NCBI RefSeq assembly: GCF_036625195.1
Contig: NZ_JAZKUG010000001.1
Span: 1,054,001-1,118,000 of the forward strand
DNA length: 64,000 nucleotides
Direction of reading: 5' to 3'
DNA from: Accumulibacter sp.
GTDB taxonomy: Bacteria; Pseudomonadota; Gammaproteobacteria; Burkholderiales; Rhodocyclaceae
Below, piece by piece: positions 26,404 through 35,399 of the stretch. A program made the position numbers and the translations under genes. How positions within the stretch are numbered: the stretch's first letter is position 1; every line of letters begins with the position of its first letter. Below the pieces are notes generated by a model. It saw only the letters and a program-made list of their open reading frames with translations, ran no database searches and was not told where the DNA came from.

Positions 26404-26964
26404 CTACGCTCTAGGGTTCGCTGGCAGGTGCCGATAGAGTGTCGGTACCGACACACCCAACTGGACTGCTACATCCTTCGGCGGCGTCCCCGTTGCCAGC
26501 AGCGTGCGAGCCGCTTCCAGCTTGCTCCTGGTCATCGTCCGCGGCCGGCCGCCTGTGCGTCCGTGTTCCTTGGCGGCTTCGAGGCCGGCGCGGGTACGAC
26601 GTTCCACGATCAGATCACGTTCCATCTCCGCCAAAGAGGCCATGACGTGGAAGAAGAAACGGCCGGCCGGTGTGCCGGTGTCGATTGAGTCGGTCAGGCT
26701 CTGGAACTGGACCCCTCGCTTGTGAAGCTGACCGACGAGGTCTACCAGGTTCTTGACGCTTCGACCCAAACGATCCAGCTTCCAGACGGTCAAGGTATCA
26801 CCCTTGCGGAGATCCTCAAGCGCGCGCTCCAGACCGGGCCTGTCGGCACGGGTACCGCTGACCCGATCCTCGTAGATCTTCTCGCAGCCGACCTTGTTGA
26901 GTGCATCCCGCTGCAGGTCCAGATTCTGGTCGATCGTCGAAACGCGGGCGTATCCGATTAGCAT
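26404..26964 (-). CDS. Serine recombinase (Tn3-type resolvase/invertase)
   Basis: 186 residues from the ATG at 26964. It begins MLIGYARVSTIDQNLDLQRD with the catalytic Ser in RVST, has WKLDRLGRSVKNL and the long E-helix region (ASLAEMERDLIVERRTRAGL), and ends in a Hin-type helix-turn-helix (DVAQLGVSVPTLYRHL-like). It resolves cointegrates at a res site. The Tn402-family transposon has inserted 87 bp upstream of its start, within the expected res region. No matching Tn3 transposase remains. Confidence 0.9.
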   Translation of the reverse strand: MLIGYARVSTIDQNLDLQRDALNKVGCEKIYEDRVSGTRADRPGLERALEDLRKGDTLTVWKLDRLGRSVKNLVDLVGQLHKRGVQFQSLTDSIDTGTPAGRFFFHVMASLAEMERDLIVERRTRAGLEAAKEHGRTGGRPRTMTRSKLEAARTLLATGTPPKDVAVQLGVSVPTLYRHLPANPRA

Positions 26965-27055
26965 TGGGTCTCTCCTATTCTCAAAACCCGTACGATTATA
27001 CGCTTTCAAGAATTTAGTTTCGAGAATTGTTTTTGAGAAGAAGAAGCCCTGAGTT
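26965..27055. other. Left half of the interrupted res/promoter region of the resolvase
   Basis: An AT-rich stretch with TCTCAAAAC-type and CGTACGATTATACG sequences, typical of resolvase binding subsites, ends in GAGTT (27051-27055). GAGTT recurs on the other side of the transposon, where the rest of the region (with the CTCTCAAAA/TTTTGAGAG inverted repeat at 39380-39405) continues. Confidence 0.55.
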
Positions 27056-27080
27056 TGTCGTTTTCAGAAGACGGATGCAC
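27056..27080 (+). repeat. IRi-type terminal inverted repeat, left end
   Basis: 25 bases beginning TGTCGTTTTC, preceded by GAGTT. A second TGCACT-flanked motif (GTCAGAAGCCGACTGCAC, 27085-27102) follows, as expected for the multiple TniA binding repeats of this family. Confidence 0.9.
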
Positions 27081-27236
27081 TGAACGTCAGAAGCCGACTG
27101 CACTATAGCAGCGGAGGGGTTGGATCCATCAGGCAACGACGGGCTGCTGCCGGCCACAAGCGGCCAGTAGGCTTCGCCCTAAAGCTGTCATTTGAACGGC
27201 TGCTTTCTTAGTTTCTGCCTCCACCCAAGCGGAGCA

Positions 27237-28742
27237 TCAGTCAGCAGTTTCAGCCACTCCACCACCCAGTGCTCGGTATATTGCAATGAAGCGAAGCTGC
27301 GTGCGCCCCTGGCTTGCAACAACGTCACGCCTTGCTTGAATGTCGGTACGCTGGGCGTCGATAACATTGAGGTAATCGACCAACCCGGCACGCTCCCGAG
27401 CTTGTGCCAACTGATAGACATCAGCACTGCTTTGAGCCTTAACAAGAAGGCGCTGTTGCCGTTCCTGTTCTGCTGCATAGGACGTCAATGCATCGTCAAC
27501 TTCCTGCCAAGCCCTCAATACCGTCCGTTGAAATTCGATAGCAGCTTCCTGCTGGCGCAGTTCTCGTAGCGTCACGGTGGCACGACGGCGGCCACCATCG
27601 AAAATCGGCAAATCCAAACTCGGACCGATAGACCAGAAGCGGCTACCCCAATCACCAAACTTGCCAGCTTCGTAGGAATCCAAACCGAAGCGAAGACCAA
27701 GGCGAACACTAGGATAAAGCTGGGCCTGGGCTTCGCCTATCGCCGCAGTTGCCTGATGTAAGCGCGCTTCGGCCGCACGAATGTCAGGGCGTCGACCGGC
27801 CAACTCAGATGGCACGCCGAGCTTGTATTGAGGCAACACCATTGCCGCGGCAGGAGCACTCTCGGCGGCCAGCTCTTTGGCCAAATCACCGGGGCGCAGC
27901 CCGAGAAGCAGGCAAATACGGTTCTTGGACTGTGCCTCCTGTTCAAGTAGCGGGGGCATCTGTGCCTCAAGGTCAGCCAGTTGCAGCCGCTGGCGCTCAA
28001 GGTCCAAATCGTTGGCGAGTCCATGCTTGCTCCTAGACTCCATCATAGATGTCCGCTCGCGCAGGGCCGTGATGTCGTCCCGCGTCAATTTCAACAGGCG
28101 TTGCGTTGTGCGCAGGTCGATATAGGCCATCGCCAAGTCGCTGGAGATGACGAGTCTGGTCTGGTCAAGTAATGCCAACGAATTGGCGATGTCTGCATCA
28201 GCAGCCTCAACCGCTCGGCGCACACGTCCCCACAGGTCAATTTCCCAAGACGCATCGAATCCGCCTTGGTAGGAGGTGTAAGGCTCGGATAGTGATTTGG
28301 CAACCGCATCCCGATTATTCGGCGCCATTACGTCCAGCACCCGGTCCCCCGCCGCGTATTCGCTCTGCCGCTGGCGAATTGCGCCACCCTGGAGTTTGAC
28401 TTCGGGGACTTGCTGGCTAGCAGTGACACTCCTCTGAGAGCGTGCCTGTTCATAGTGAAGCATTGCAGTCTTCAAGTCTGGGCTGGACTCAAGCACGCGG
28501 GTTTCCAACTGGTCCAGCACGGAATCCTGAAATGCAGCCCACCACTTATGCTCGGGGGCTCCCTGCATCCCCTCGTTCCTGGGCAATTCTTTGCTCGAGC
28601 TCGACCATAAAGACCAAGTGGCCGGAGACAAAAGCTCCGGTGCCTTATAGTCAGGGCCAACGGCTGCACATGCCGACAATAGAATGCTCGTGCTCAGGAG
28701 CCACAGCGACCGATGCACACGCAAGGTTAAGGTGTTCTTCAT
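27237..28742 (-). CDS. OprM/NodT-type outer-membrane efflux lipoprotein
   Basis: 501 residues with a lipoprotein signal (LLSTSILLSACAAVGPDYKAPE; lipobox LSAC). It has the RND-type outer membrane factor repeats, for example DLWGRVRRAVEAADADIANS, then LAMAYIDLRTTQ and a second copy ending in RELRQQEAAIEFQRTVLRAWQEVDDAL. It should form the trimeric outer-membrane channel for the ABC pump encoded upstream. It is the last gene of the leftward five-gene operon, 10 bases after the permease stop. E. coli ybhGFSR has no linked outer-membrane gene and uses TolC, so this operon is self-contained. Confidence 0.9.
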   Translation of the reverse strand: MKNTLTLRVHRSLWLLSTSILLSACAAVGPDYKAPELLSPATWSLWSSSSKELPRNEGMQGAPEHKWWAAFQDSVLDQLETRVLESSPDLKTAMLHYEQARSQRSVTASQQVPEVKLQGGAIRQRQSEYAAGDRVLDVMAPNNRDAVAKSLSEPYTSYQGGFDASWEIDLWGRVRRAVEAADADIANSLALLDQTRLVISSDLAMAYIDLRTTQRLLKLTRDDITALRERTSMMESRSKHGLANDLDLERQRLQLADLEAQMPPLLEQEAQSKNRICLLLGLRPGDLAKELAAESAPAAAMVLPQYKLGVPSELAGRRPDIRAAEARLHQATAAIGEAQAQLYPSVRLGLRFGLDSYEAGKFGDWGSRFWSIGPSLDLPIFDGGRRRATVTLRELRQQEAAIEFQRTVLRAWQEVDDALTSYAAEQERQQRLLVKAQSSADVYQLAQARERAGLVDYLNVIDAQRTDIQARRDVVASQGRTQLRFIAIYRALGGGVAETAD

Positions 28743-28752
28743 TGCATTCCCC

Positions 28753-29883
28753 TTAGGTCAGCCGATTTCGGAAAAGCCATGCGGCAACGGGAAGCGTTAT
28801 CGCGGCTATCACCAGCATCGGGACAAAATCCATTCCTACGTCCTGCCAACCAGCACCCTCCAGATAGACCCGGCGAACCAGGTCGATGGCGAATCGCAAC
28901 GGGTCGGCGTAAGTCAGAATCTGTAGTGCGGTAGGCATGTTGCCAACGGGCGTGACGAGCCCGGACAACAGGATGAGCGGCATGATGAGTACGAAGGCGT
29001 AAACCATTGCCTGGTGCATATTCAGGGACAGCGCCGAGATGGAGAGACCAATACCAACGCAGGCCGTTGTAAAGGCGACAAGCCCCACATAGAGCACAAC
29101 CAAGGACCCCTGGAACGGAATCCGGAACCAGAACAGCGCCACGCAGAAAACCAGGCTTGCCTGCACCAGTCCGATAGTGATGGCCGGCGACGCCTTGCCA
29201 ATCAAAATCTCCATGGGTCGCAGTGGCGTCACGAGCAGTTGGTCGAACGTGCCCTGTTCACGCTCACGGGCCACCGACAATGCGGCCAACAGCAAAGTTT
29301 GAATCATGCTCAGGGAAGCAATCAGGGCGGGAACGATGTTCCACCGAGATTCCAGGTTGGGATTGAACCAGGCTCGGATTTCAATGTTGACGGGTGGACG
29401 TACCGCGTTGGGTAGTGAAGCGTTGAATTGGCCAATCAGGGTGCTCAGGTGGCCAGCCGCCATATTGGCAGTGGTCGAGTTACGCCCATCGAGAATGAGC
29501 TGAACAGGTGCGCTACCCGTTGATGCTAGTTTCGCGTCGAAGTCGGGCGCGAAGTGGAGAACCAGCAGCGCCTCGCCATTGTCGATAGCACGAGCAATAT
29601 CGCTTGAATTGCGCAGCGTCGCCGCCCGTACAAAGACCTTTGAGCCCTCCAGACGAGCCAGCAGATTTGTCGAGGCTGCGCCATGACTCTCATTTAGAAC
29701 GGCGTATCGCACATGATTGAGGTCGTAGGTGGCCGCGTAACCGAAGACCAGCGACTGGATAACAATCGGGACGATGAGAATTACCCGGATGGCGGGGTCC
29801 TTCAAAATCGCCAAGACTTCCTTGCGGAACAGGAAGGAGATTCGGCGAAGAGAACCAGTAATGGATTCGAGCAGAGTCATCAT
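28753..29883 (-). CDS. ABC-2 type permease (YbhR-like)
   Basis: 376 residues. One N-terminal membrane segment (IRVILIVPIVIQSLVFGYAA), a large extracytoplasmic domain, then five or so C-terminal membrane segments, including GTFDQLLVTPLRPMEILIGK, the conserved ABC-2 coupling motif. It pairs with the adjacent permease to form a heterodimeric drug or ion exporter driven by the double ATPase. The start overlaps the stop of the preceding gene (ATGA), so the two are translationally coupled. Confidence 0.88.
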   Translation of the reverse strand: MMTLLESITGSLRRISFLFRKEVLAILKDPAIRVILIVPIVIQSLVFGYAATYDLNHVRYAVLNESHGAASTNLLARLEGSKVFVRAATLRNSSDIARAIDNGEALLVLHFAPDFDAKLASTGSAPVQLILDGRNSTTANMAAGHLSTLIGQFNASLPNAVRPPVNIEIRAWFNPNLESRWNIVPALIASLSMIQTLLLAALSVAREREQGTFDQLLVTPLRPMEILIGKASPAITIGLVQASLVFCVALFWFRIPFQGSLVVLYVGLVAFTTACVGIGLSISALSLNMHQAMVYAFVLIMPLILLSGLVTPVGNMPTALQILTYADPLRFAIDLVRRVYLEGAGWQDVGMDFVPMLVIAAITLPVAAWLFRNRLT

Positions 29884-31040
29884 CGGTCCAATGTCTTCTT
29901 GGTTCGTAGACGCGCGCCCGTGATGAGCACGGCAAACTGCACGACAAGGATTGTCCAGTCGCGCACGATTAGGTTGAGGTTGTCGCCGGCCAGGAAGCTC
30001 ATGCGCGCCAGTTCAACGTAGTAGGTTGCAGGCAGGATGGACGCGACCTTCTGGATGCCGGTCGGTACGTTGTGCAGGTCAAACAGGAAGCCGGAGAGCA
30101 TCAGGGCCGGCAGGAAGGTAATGATGACGGCGACCTGGCTTGCAAGAAACTGATTGCGGGCGGCCGCTGAAATCAACAACCCCAGACTCAGTGCGACCAT
30201 CAGATAAAGCATTGAACTGACCATCAGCACCCAGAGCGAACCGTGAAGCGGCACATGGAACAACCCCCGGGCGGCGACCAGGCAGAGCGTCAGCCCTCCC
30301 ATACCCACCGCGAAGTACGGGATGATTTTGGCGAGCAGTATTTCGAGGGAACGCACCGGGGTGACGAAAAGGGCCTCCATCGTTCCGCGCTCCCATTCCC
30401 GGGCGATGACCATCGAGGTTAGGAATCCGCCAACCAGGGTCATGATGAGGACTATCAGCCCAGGAACCAGATACCAGGTGCTCGAATTGGCCGAGTTGAA
30501 CCAGAGACGGTCAACAAGCTCCACGCCTGGAGCAGCACTGACCCTGCCGGCGCTATCGGCGCGGCGCTTGTTCCATCCATCAATGGCTGCGGACACATAA
30601 CCACGAAGACTGGCGGCCGTCGCTGCATCCGTTCCATGGACGACAAGCTGTACCGTTCCTCGGCCCTGAGCCAGTTGCCGAGAAAAGTCGGAGGGGATGC
30701 GGACAATGCCGTCGACCTGGCGGCCACGCATCAGGGCTTCCGCCTCGGCCATCGTCGTGACGTAACGAGGGGCGATGTAGTCCGAGCCACGCAATCCCGC
30801 CACAACATCGCGCGCCATGGGCGCGCCATCTTCCAGGACGATGGCGACTGGCGCATTCCGAATATCGAGCGAGAGTCCGTACCCGAAGAGCAGTATCAGT
30901 GCGATGGGCAGGAAGATACCTATCGCCAGGTTGCTCTTGTCGCGTATCAGCTGGCGAAACTCCTTGATGGTGAGCGCCCTGAGCCGTCGCCAAAAATGAC
31001 TCAAGTTTCGTGGGAGCCAAGTCGATTGGGTTTGCATCAT
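29880..31040 (-). CDS. ABC-2 type permease (YbhS-like)
   Basis: 386 residues with the same plan as its neighbour: N-terminal anchor (AIGIFLPIALILLFGYGLSL), soluble ectodomain, and C-terminal membrane bundle containing WERGTMEALFVTPVRSLEILLAK. The start codon overlaps the ATPase stop (TGATG). The two permeases are homologous but not duplicates, as in ybhS/ybhR. Confidence 0.88.
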   Translation of the reverse strand: MMQTQSTWLPRNLSHFWRRLRALTIKEFRQLIRDKSNLAIGIFLPIALILLFGYGLSLDIRNAPVAIVLEDGAPMARDVVAGLRGSDYIAPRYVTTMAEAEALMRGRQVDGIVRIPSDFSRQLAQGRGTVQLVVHGTDAATAASLRGYVSAAIDGWNKRRADSAGRVSAAPGVELVDRLWFNSANSSTWYLVPGLIVLIMTLVGGFLTSMVIAREWERGTMEALFVTPVRSLEILLAKIIPYFAVGMGGLTLCLVAARGLFHVPLHGSLWVLMVSSMLYLMVALSLGLLISAAARNQFLASQVAVIITFLPALMLSGFLFDLHNVPTGIQKVASILPATYYVELARMSFLAGDNLNLIVRDWTILVVQFAVLITGARLRTKKTLDR

Positions 31041-32809
31041 CAGGCCTCCACCGCATTGAAGCCGGTCTGCCTGCTTTCGCGCGCCTTCTTGATAATCTCC
31101 AGGAACGCCTCATTCATGTTCGCCGCACCAGAAGCCTGGCTGCGAACTTCGTGAGGTGTTCCAATCGCCAGCAAGCGCCCGGCATCCTGGATGACGATGC
31201 GGTCGCAATACTCAGCTTCCTCCATGAAGTGCGTCGTCACGATGATGGTGGTGCCTTCGGCAGCAAGCGTCGTGATGCGCCGCCAGAAAGCGCGACGAGC
31301 GAGTGGGTCGATGCCACTTGTAGGCTCGTCGAGAAAGAGAATCTCGGGGCGATGTATCAGGGCCGTGGCCATGGCCAGCCGCTGTTTGAAACCGCCGGGA
31401 AGCTCACCGCTTCGTTCGTCTTTCTTTTCCCGCAGCTGAAATTCGTCTAGCGCTCGCTCTACCTGGGCATACAGCTCCTGTCTGCCCAAGCCATAGGCGC
31501 CTCCGAAGAACGTGAGGTTTTCGGTGACGGACAGATTTCCATACAGGGCAAACTTCTGGGAGACATAGCCGATGCGAGCGCGAGCAGGTGCTCGGGCGGT
31601 TCTCAGGTTGAAACCCGCCACCTCGAGGAAGCCACTGGTCGCCGGGAGCAGGCCGCAAAGCATGCGGAATGTGGTCGTCTTCCCCGCGCCATTGGGCCCG
31701 AGTAGACCGAAGATTTCGCCTCGGCGAACGCTGAACGAGGTACTGGCAACCGCTGTAAAGCTGCCAAATTGGCGAACCAGGTCGCGGACCTTGATTAACT
31801 CGATTGGGTCCTTCGTGTCGAGCTGTACAGACGAATTCTTGGTCTCAACCGCATCCTCGTGGCCGTCCTGGGTCGCACGCTCGCGCAGGAGGGTCATCAC
31901 TCCATCTTCGAGGCGGGAGGGAGTGGCCTCGCATCGAGCTCCCAGAAGTATTCCTTCAAGGTCACGAGGCTCCGTGCCCCCAGCCTGGATAAAGCGCACC
32001 GCGCCGCTTTCCGGCACAGCATCGAGAACATGCCTCTTATCGTCGATAAGTCTCGCCTGTAGCGTCCTGGCCAACTCACCTTCCCGCGGATAGGCAACAA
32101 AGCAACGGCCCTTGGCCGGCCGGCACAGTTCATCCGGTGTGCCCTGGGCTAGCACTTGCCCTTCAGTCATTACGATGACGTGCTTACAACGCTCTGCTTC
32201 GTCCATGTAAGCCGTGCTCACAATCACCGGAAGACCTTCTTCCTCGACTAGCTGCTGCACGATGCGCCACAACTCACGGCGGGAGAGCGGGTCAACGCCG
32301 ACGGTCGGTTCGTCGAGAAGAAGTAGCCGGGGGGAACGTACCAGCGTGCAGGCCAACCCAAGCTTTTGCTTCATGCCGCCCGATAGATTTCCTGCCAGGC
32401 GATTGGTGAATGCGGCCATGTCTGTCATGGACAGCATGCGGTCAAAGCGTTCTCGACGCTCATCCATTGGTACGCCGTGCAGGTCGGCATAGAGATTAAG
32501 GTTCTCCATGACGCTCAGGTCTTCATAGAGGCCAAAGCGTTGAGGCATGTAGCTGATGAGGTCTTGTACCTCCTGGGGCTTGGCGGCCACATCAATGCCC
32601 AGTGTGTAGAGGCTCCCTGAATCCGGCTTCATCAGACCAGCGATTAACCGTATGAGTGTGGTCTTGCCCGCGCCATCAGGCCCCACGAGGGCGGTGAGCT
32701 GCCCTTTGGGAATCGAGAGGGTGATGCCGTTCAATGCCGGCCCGCCAACCGCTCCTTTGAAGCGTTTGACGACATCCTTTGCATCAACGGTGAGAGCAGT
32801 TGTGGTCAT
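31040..32809 (-). CDS. Double-domain ABC transporter ATPase (YbhF-like)
   Basis: 589 residues containing two complete ATPase domains. Domain 1: GPDGAGKTT Walker A, LSGGMKQKLGLA signature, LLLDEPTVGVDP Walker B. Domain 2: GPNGAGKTT, LPGGFKQRLAMATAL signature, LFLDEPTSGIDP. Fused tandem ATPases with two ABC-2 permeases and an HlyD protein match the YbhGFSR layout, linked in E. coli to cefoperazone/chloramphenicol sensitivity and Na+/Li+ export. The substrate here is unknown. It overlaps hlyD-like and permease genes at both ends. Confidence 0.92.
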   Translation of the reverse strand: MTTTALTVDAKDVVKRFKGAVGGPALNGITLSIPKGQLTALVGPDGAGKTTLIRLIAGLMKPDSGSLYTLGIDVAAKPQEVQDLISYMPQRFGLYEDLSVMENLNLYADLHGVPMDERRERFDRMLSMTDMAAFTNRLAGNLSGGMKQKLGLACTLVRSPRLLLLDEPTVGVDPLSRRELWRIVQQLVEEEGLPVIVSTAYMDEAERCKHVIVMTEGQVLAQGTPDELCRPAKGRCFVAYPREGELARTLQARLIDDKRHVLDAVPESGAVRFIQAGGTEPRDLEGILLGARCEATPSRLEDGVMTLLRERATQDGHEDAVETKNSSVQLDTKDPIELIKVRDLVRQFGSFTAVASTSFSVRRGEIFGLLGPNGAGKTTTFRMLCGLLPATSGFLEVAGFNLRTARAPARARIGYVSQKFALYGNLSVTENLTFFGGAYGLGRQELYAQVERALDEFQLREKKDERSGELPGGFKQRLAMATALIHRPEILFLDEPTSGIDPLARRAFWRRITTLAAEGTTIIVTTHFMEEAEYCDRIVIQDAGRLLAIGTPHEVRSQASGAANMNEAFLEIIKKARESRQTGFNAVEA

Positions 32810-33825
32810 GATTTTCCGAGTGCCTCGGGGTGATTAGGCGCCAAGCGGACAGTGGCTGGCATGCCCAGCCGTAGCTGGTCGTCAGGGTCCTTGACCAGTA
32901 CGCGGACCTCATAGACAAGGCTCGTTCGTAGCTCTTCCGTTTGGACGGGTTTGGGCGTGAATTCCGCTACCGAGGAGATATATCCAACCTCCCCGGCGAT
33001 GGATGCGTCAGGAAGTCCGTCTATTTTGACCTCAGCCGGCATCCCTGGCCGGACACGGGCAAGCTGCGCCTCATTTACGTAAGCGCGTATCCATTTGGGT
33101 TGCACGATGGCCAAGGCGTAGACCGGTTTTTGCGGCGACGCCATGTCGCCCGGCTCGGCTAATCTGGAACGCACGACGGCATTGGTCGGAGCTTTCAATT
33201 CAGCCAGTGAAATGCGATGCCGGAGTAAAGCCAACGACTCTTCCGATGCCTTGAGCTGGGCTGCCGCCTGCTCGATGTCTTCAGAGCGCGGACCTAATTT
33301 GGCGAGGCGTAGGGCCATTGATTGGTCTTCAACTTTTGCACGAGCCGCCTTTAATGTCGCTGCGGCCCGGTCCAATTCCTGGCGGCTAACGCCTCGACCA
33401 TGAGTTTCCTCTGCGATGGATTGCATCCGCTGGAAATCCAGCTCGGCCAACTTTGCATCGGTAGTAGCAGCATCCACCCGGGCCTGCGCCTGACCTATTT
33501 CTTCCGGGCGCGAACCGTTGCGTAAGCGCAGCAAAGCCTTCTTGTTTACCTCGATTTGAGCCTCGGTCTGAGCCGCCTGAAGCTCGAGCGTGCGAGTGTC
33601 GAGCACCGCCAGAACTTGGCCAGCTGTGACCTTCGCCCCTTCCTCAACCCGCATTTCAACAATGCGCTCGCTGTCCTGGAAGGCCAGTGAAACCTGACGG
33701 ATGTCGACGTTGCCAAGCAGCGTGATGTCGTTCTTCTGCGAGGAGTTTCCGCTCCACAGCCAAGCGCTGACACCAACGACTCCAACAACTGCTATCGCAA
33801 CTCCGGCGAGAATTTTCCGGTTCAT
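32806..33825 (-). CDS. HlyD-family membrane fusion protein (YbhG-like)
   Basis: 339 residues from the ATG at 33825, which has AGGAG nine bases upstream. One N-terminal membrane anchor (ILAGVAIAVVGVVGVSAWLW), a lipoyl half-motif (VEEGAKVTAGQVLAVLDT), a long coiled-coil hairpin (~70-210) and the second lipoyl half (LKAPTNAVVRSRLAEPGDMA). It bridges the inner-membrane ABC transporter to the outer-membrane channel. It is the first gene of the efflux operon, divergent from the TetR-type regulator. Confidence 0.9.
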   Translation of the reverse strand: MNRKILAGVAIAVVGVVGVSAWLWSGNSSQKNDITLLGNVDIRQVSLAFQDSERIVEMRVEEGAKVTAGQVLAVLDTRTLELQAAQTEAQIEVNKKALLRLRNGSRPEEIGQAQARVDAATTDAKLAELDFQRMQSIAEETHGRGVSRQELDRAAATLKAARAKVEDQSMALRLAKLGPRSEDIEQAAAQLKASEESLALLRHRISLAELKAPTNAVVRSRLAEPGDMASPQKPVYALAIVQPKWIRAYVNEAQLARVRPGMPAEVKIDGLPDASIAGEVGYISSVAEFTPKPVQTEELRTSLVYEVRVLVKDPDDQLRLGMPATVRLAPNHPEALGKS

Positions 33826-33872
33826 ATTCGATGCTCCTGCGCTTGACGTTCTCGATAGACGCACTATATTCA

Positions 33873-33887
33873 AATTCAATTTGAATT
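33873..33887. promoter_or_regulatory. Palindromic operator between the efflux operon and its regulator
   Basis: A perfect 15-bp palindrome (AATTCAA-T-TTGAATT) lies in the 105-bp divergent intergenic region, the expected place for TetR-family repression of both the pump and the regulator. Confidence 0.65.
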
Positions 33888-33930
33888 GCAACTATGGTAG
33901 CATTCAGGAATCAATAAAGGGTTGGAGACT

Positions 33931-34587
33931 ATGACTGGACGTAAGAGAGCAGCGCGTGCCGATGGAGATGCAACTCGAGCCCGCCTCCTGGAAGTTGCCG
34001 GGCAGCTATTTGCACGACTTGGCTATGCAGGGGCCGCAAACAAAGCGATTTGCGAAGCGGCCGGAACAGACCTTGCCGCCATCAACTACCACTTCGGCGG
34101 CCGCGACGGGTTGTATCAAGCAGTTCTCTTCGAAGGATATGAGCAACCGATTAACCTTCAGAAGCTCAAGGAAATTCACGCTCGGCAGGATTCTGCGGAG
34201 AACAAACTATCCGCAGCCATCGACATGATTGTCGACCGGCTTTACGACGAAGGGGGCTGGCATGGACGTGTATTCGCCCGGGAGTTGGTTGCACCTTCTA
34301 CCCACCTAGCAGCCCTCGTTCGAGAAGGGGTGATGCCGCGCTTCAAGCTCATGAGCGACATCCTTTCGGAAGTTACTGGATTCAGCGCACAGGACCCGGC
34401 GTTGTTGCGGTGCGTTCTGAGCGTCATCGCACCGATGCTGATGATGCTGGTAGTGGACCGCGATACGCCTACTCCATTTCGCGCATTGATGACGCGGCCC
34501 GCAGATGAACTCAAAAGCCATCTCAAGCATTTTGCTTTGGCAGGATTACTGGCCACCAAGGAGCAAGCCAGCCGCCGAGGTAGCTAA
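33931..34587 (+). CDS. TetR-family repressor, CecR/YbiH-like (DUF1956 C-terminus)
   Basis: 218 residues. The N-terminal TetR helix-turn-helix reads RARLLEVAGQLFARLGYAGA, then AICEAAGTDLAAINYHFGGRDGLYQAV. The ligand domain (GGWHGRVFARELVAPS, then LLRCVLSVIAPMLMMLV) resembles CecR, which in E. coli controls ybhGFSR and rhlE. Its divergent position next to a ybhGFSR-like operon supports a local repressor role. The ATG at 33931 is chosen; an in-frame TTG at 33922 also exists. Confidence 0.88.
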   Translation: MTGRKRAARADGDATRARLLEVAGQLFARLGYAGAANKAICEAAGTDLAAINYHFGGRDGLYQAVLFEGYEQPINLQKLKEIHARQDSAENKLSAAIDMIVDRLYDEGGWHGRVFARELVAPSTHLAALVREGVMPRFKLMSDILSEVTGFSAQDPALLRCVLSVIAPMLMMLVVDRDTPTPFRALMTRPADELKSHLKHFALAGLLATKEQASRRGS

Positions 34588-34714
34588 CGCTACACCGCGA
34601 CGCTACTCCAGACCGGTCGTTGCGTCACCAAAGCATAGACTGACCGCTCAGGGTCGACACCGGTAATCGGATCGTTGCCGCACTGAACAGCGCCCCGTTC
34701 CAGGTCGCCTCCAT
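34588..34714. other. Junction between efflux cargo and tni module
   Basis: Short non-coding spacer between the convergent regulator and tniR genes. It marks where the cargo joins the conserved Tn402 backbone. Confidence 0.4.
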
Positions 34715-35353
34715 TTATGCGGCTGAACCGAGGGAGAGCAGCTTTACGCCGTCTGGCCGCAGTTCGCCCTTGGGCGACACGTGCCGGTAGAGCGTCTGCC
34801 GGGTAATCCCGAGTTCTTCGCAGAGATCGCCCACCTTGGTTTCCGGTTGCCCCATGCTGGCCATCGCCAGGCGTAGCTTGGCGGCGGTCATCTTGAAGGG
34901 GCGCCCCCCTTTCCTGCCGCGAGCGCGCGCCGAGATAAGTCCAGCGACTGTTCGCTCGGAAATCAACTCACGCTCGAACTCGGCCAGCGCGGCAAAAATA
35001 CCGAACACAAGCTTGCCGGCGGCAGTCGTCGTGTCGACCGCCGCACCGTGACCGGTCAGGACCTTCAGGCCCACGCTACGCGCAGTTAGGTCGTGCACGG
35101 TGTTGATCAGGTGGCGCAGATCACGGCCAAGCCGATCGAGCTTCCACACGATCAGCGTGTCCCCTTCACGAAGCGCCTTCAGGCAAGCAGCCAACCCTGG
35201 GCGATCATCGCGCCTGCCCGAGGCCAGATCCTCGTAAAGGTGCGCAAGGCTCACACCAGCGGCGATGAGCGCATCGCGTTGCAAATTGGTGGACTGGGAT
35301 CCGTCCGCCTTCGATACCCGCATGTAGCCGATCAGCACCTTTTCACCCGTCAC
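34715..35353 (-). CDS. tniR: TniR (TniC) serine resolvase of the Tn402-family transposon
   Basis: 212 residues. GYMRVSKADG with the catalytic Ser, DRPGLAACLKALREGDTLIV, WKLDRLGRDLRHLINTVHDL and a C-terminal GRPFKMTAAKLRLAM...LGITRQTLYRHV helix-turn-helix. It resolves the cointegrate formed by TniA/TniB/TniQ at the res site next to it. It is transcribed in the same direction as tniABQ. Confidence 0.92.
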   Translation of the reverse strand: MTGEKVLIGYMRVSKADGSQSTNLQRDALIAAGVSLAHLYEDLASGRRDDRPGLAACLKALREGDTLIVWKLDRLGRDLRHLINTVHDLTARSVGLKVLTGHGAAVDTTTAAGKLVFGIFAALAEFERELISERTVAGLISARARGRKGGRPFKMTAAKLRLAMASMGQPETKVGDLCEELGITRQTLYRHVSPKGELRPDGVKLLSLGSAA

Positions 35354-35399
35354 GTATACGTTCGATTATGTGACAGTGTGAGCCAGAAAGCTCTGGCCG
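35354..35399. promoter_or_regulatory. Probable res site of the transposon (tniR-tniQ gap)
   Basis: AT-rich spacer with short dyads (CGTATACG, and GTGACA with TGTCAC just inside tniQ). This is the conserved location of res in Tn402/Tn5053 elements. Subsite limits cannot be set by eye, and the site probably extends into the end of tniQ. Confidence 0.5.

Noticed and set aside
27056..27236. Class 1 integron at the left end of the transposon
   Set aside because: Only the outer ~115 bp resemble the IRi side; there is no intI1, attI or cassette array.
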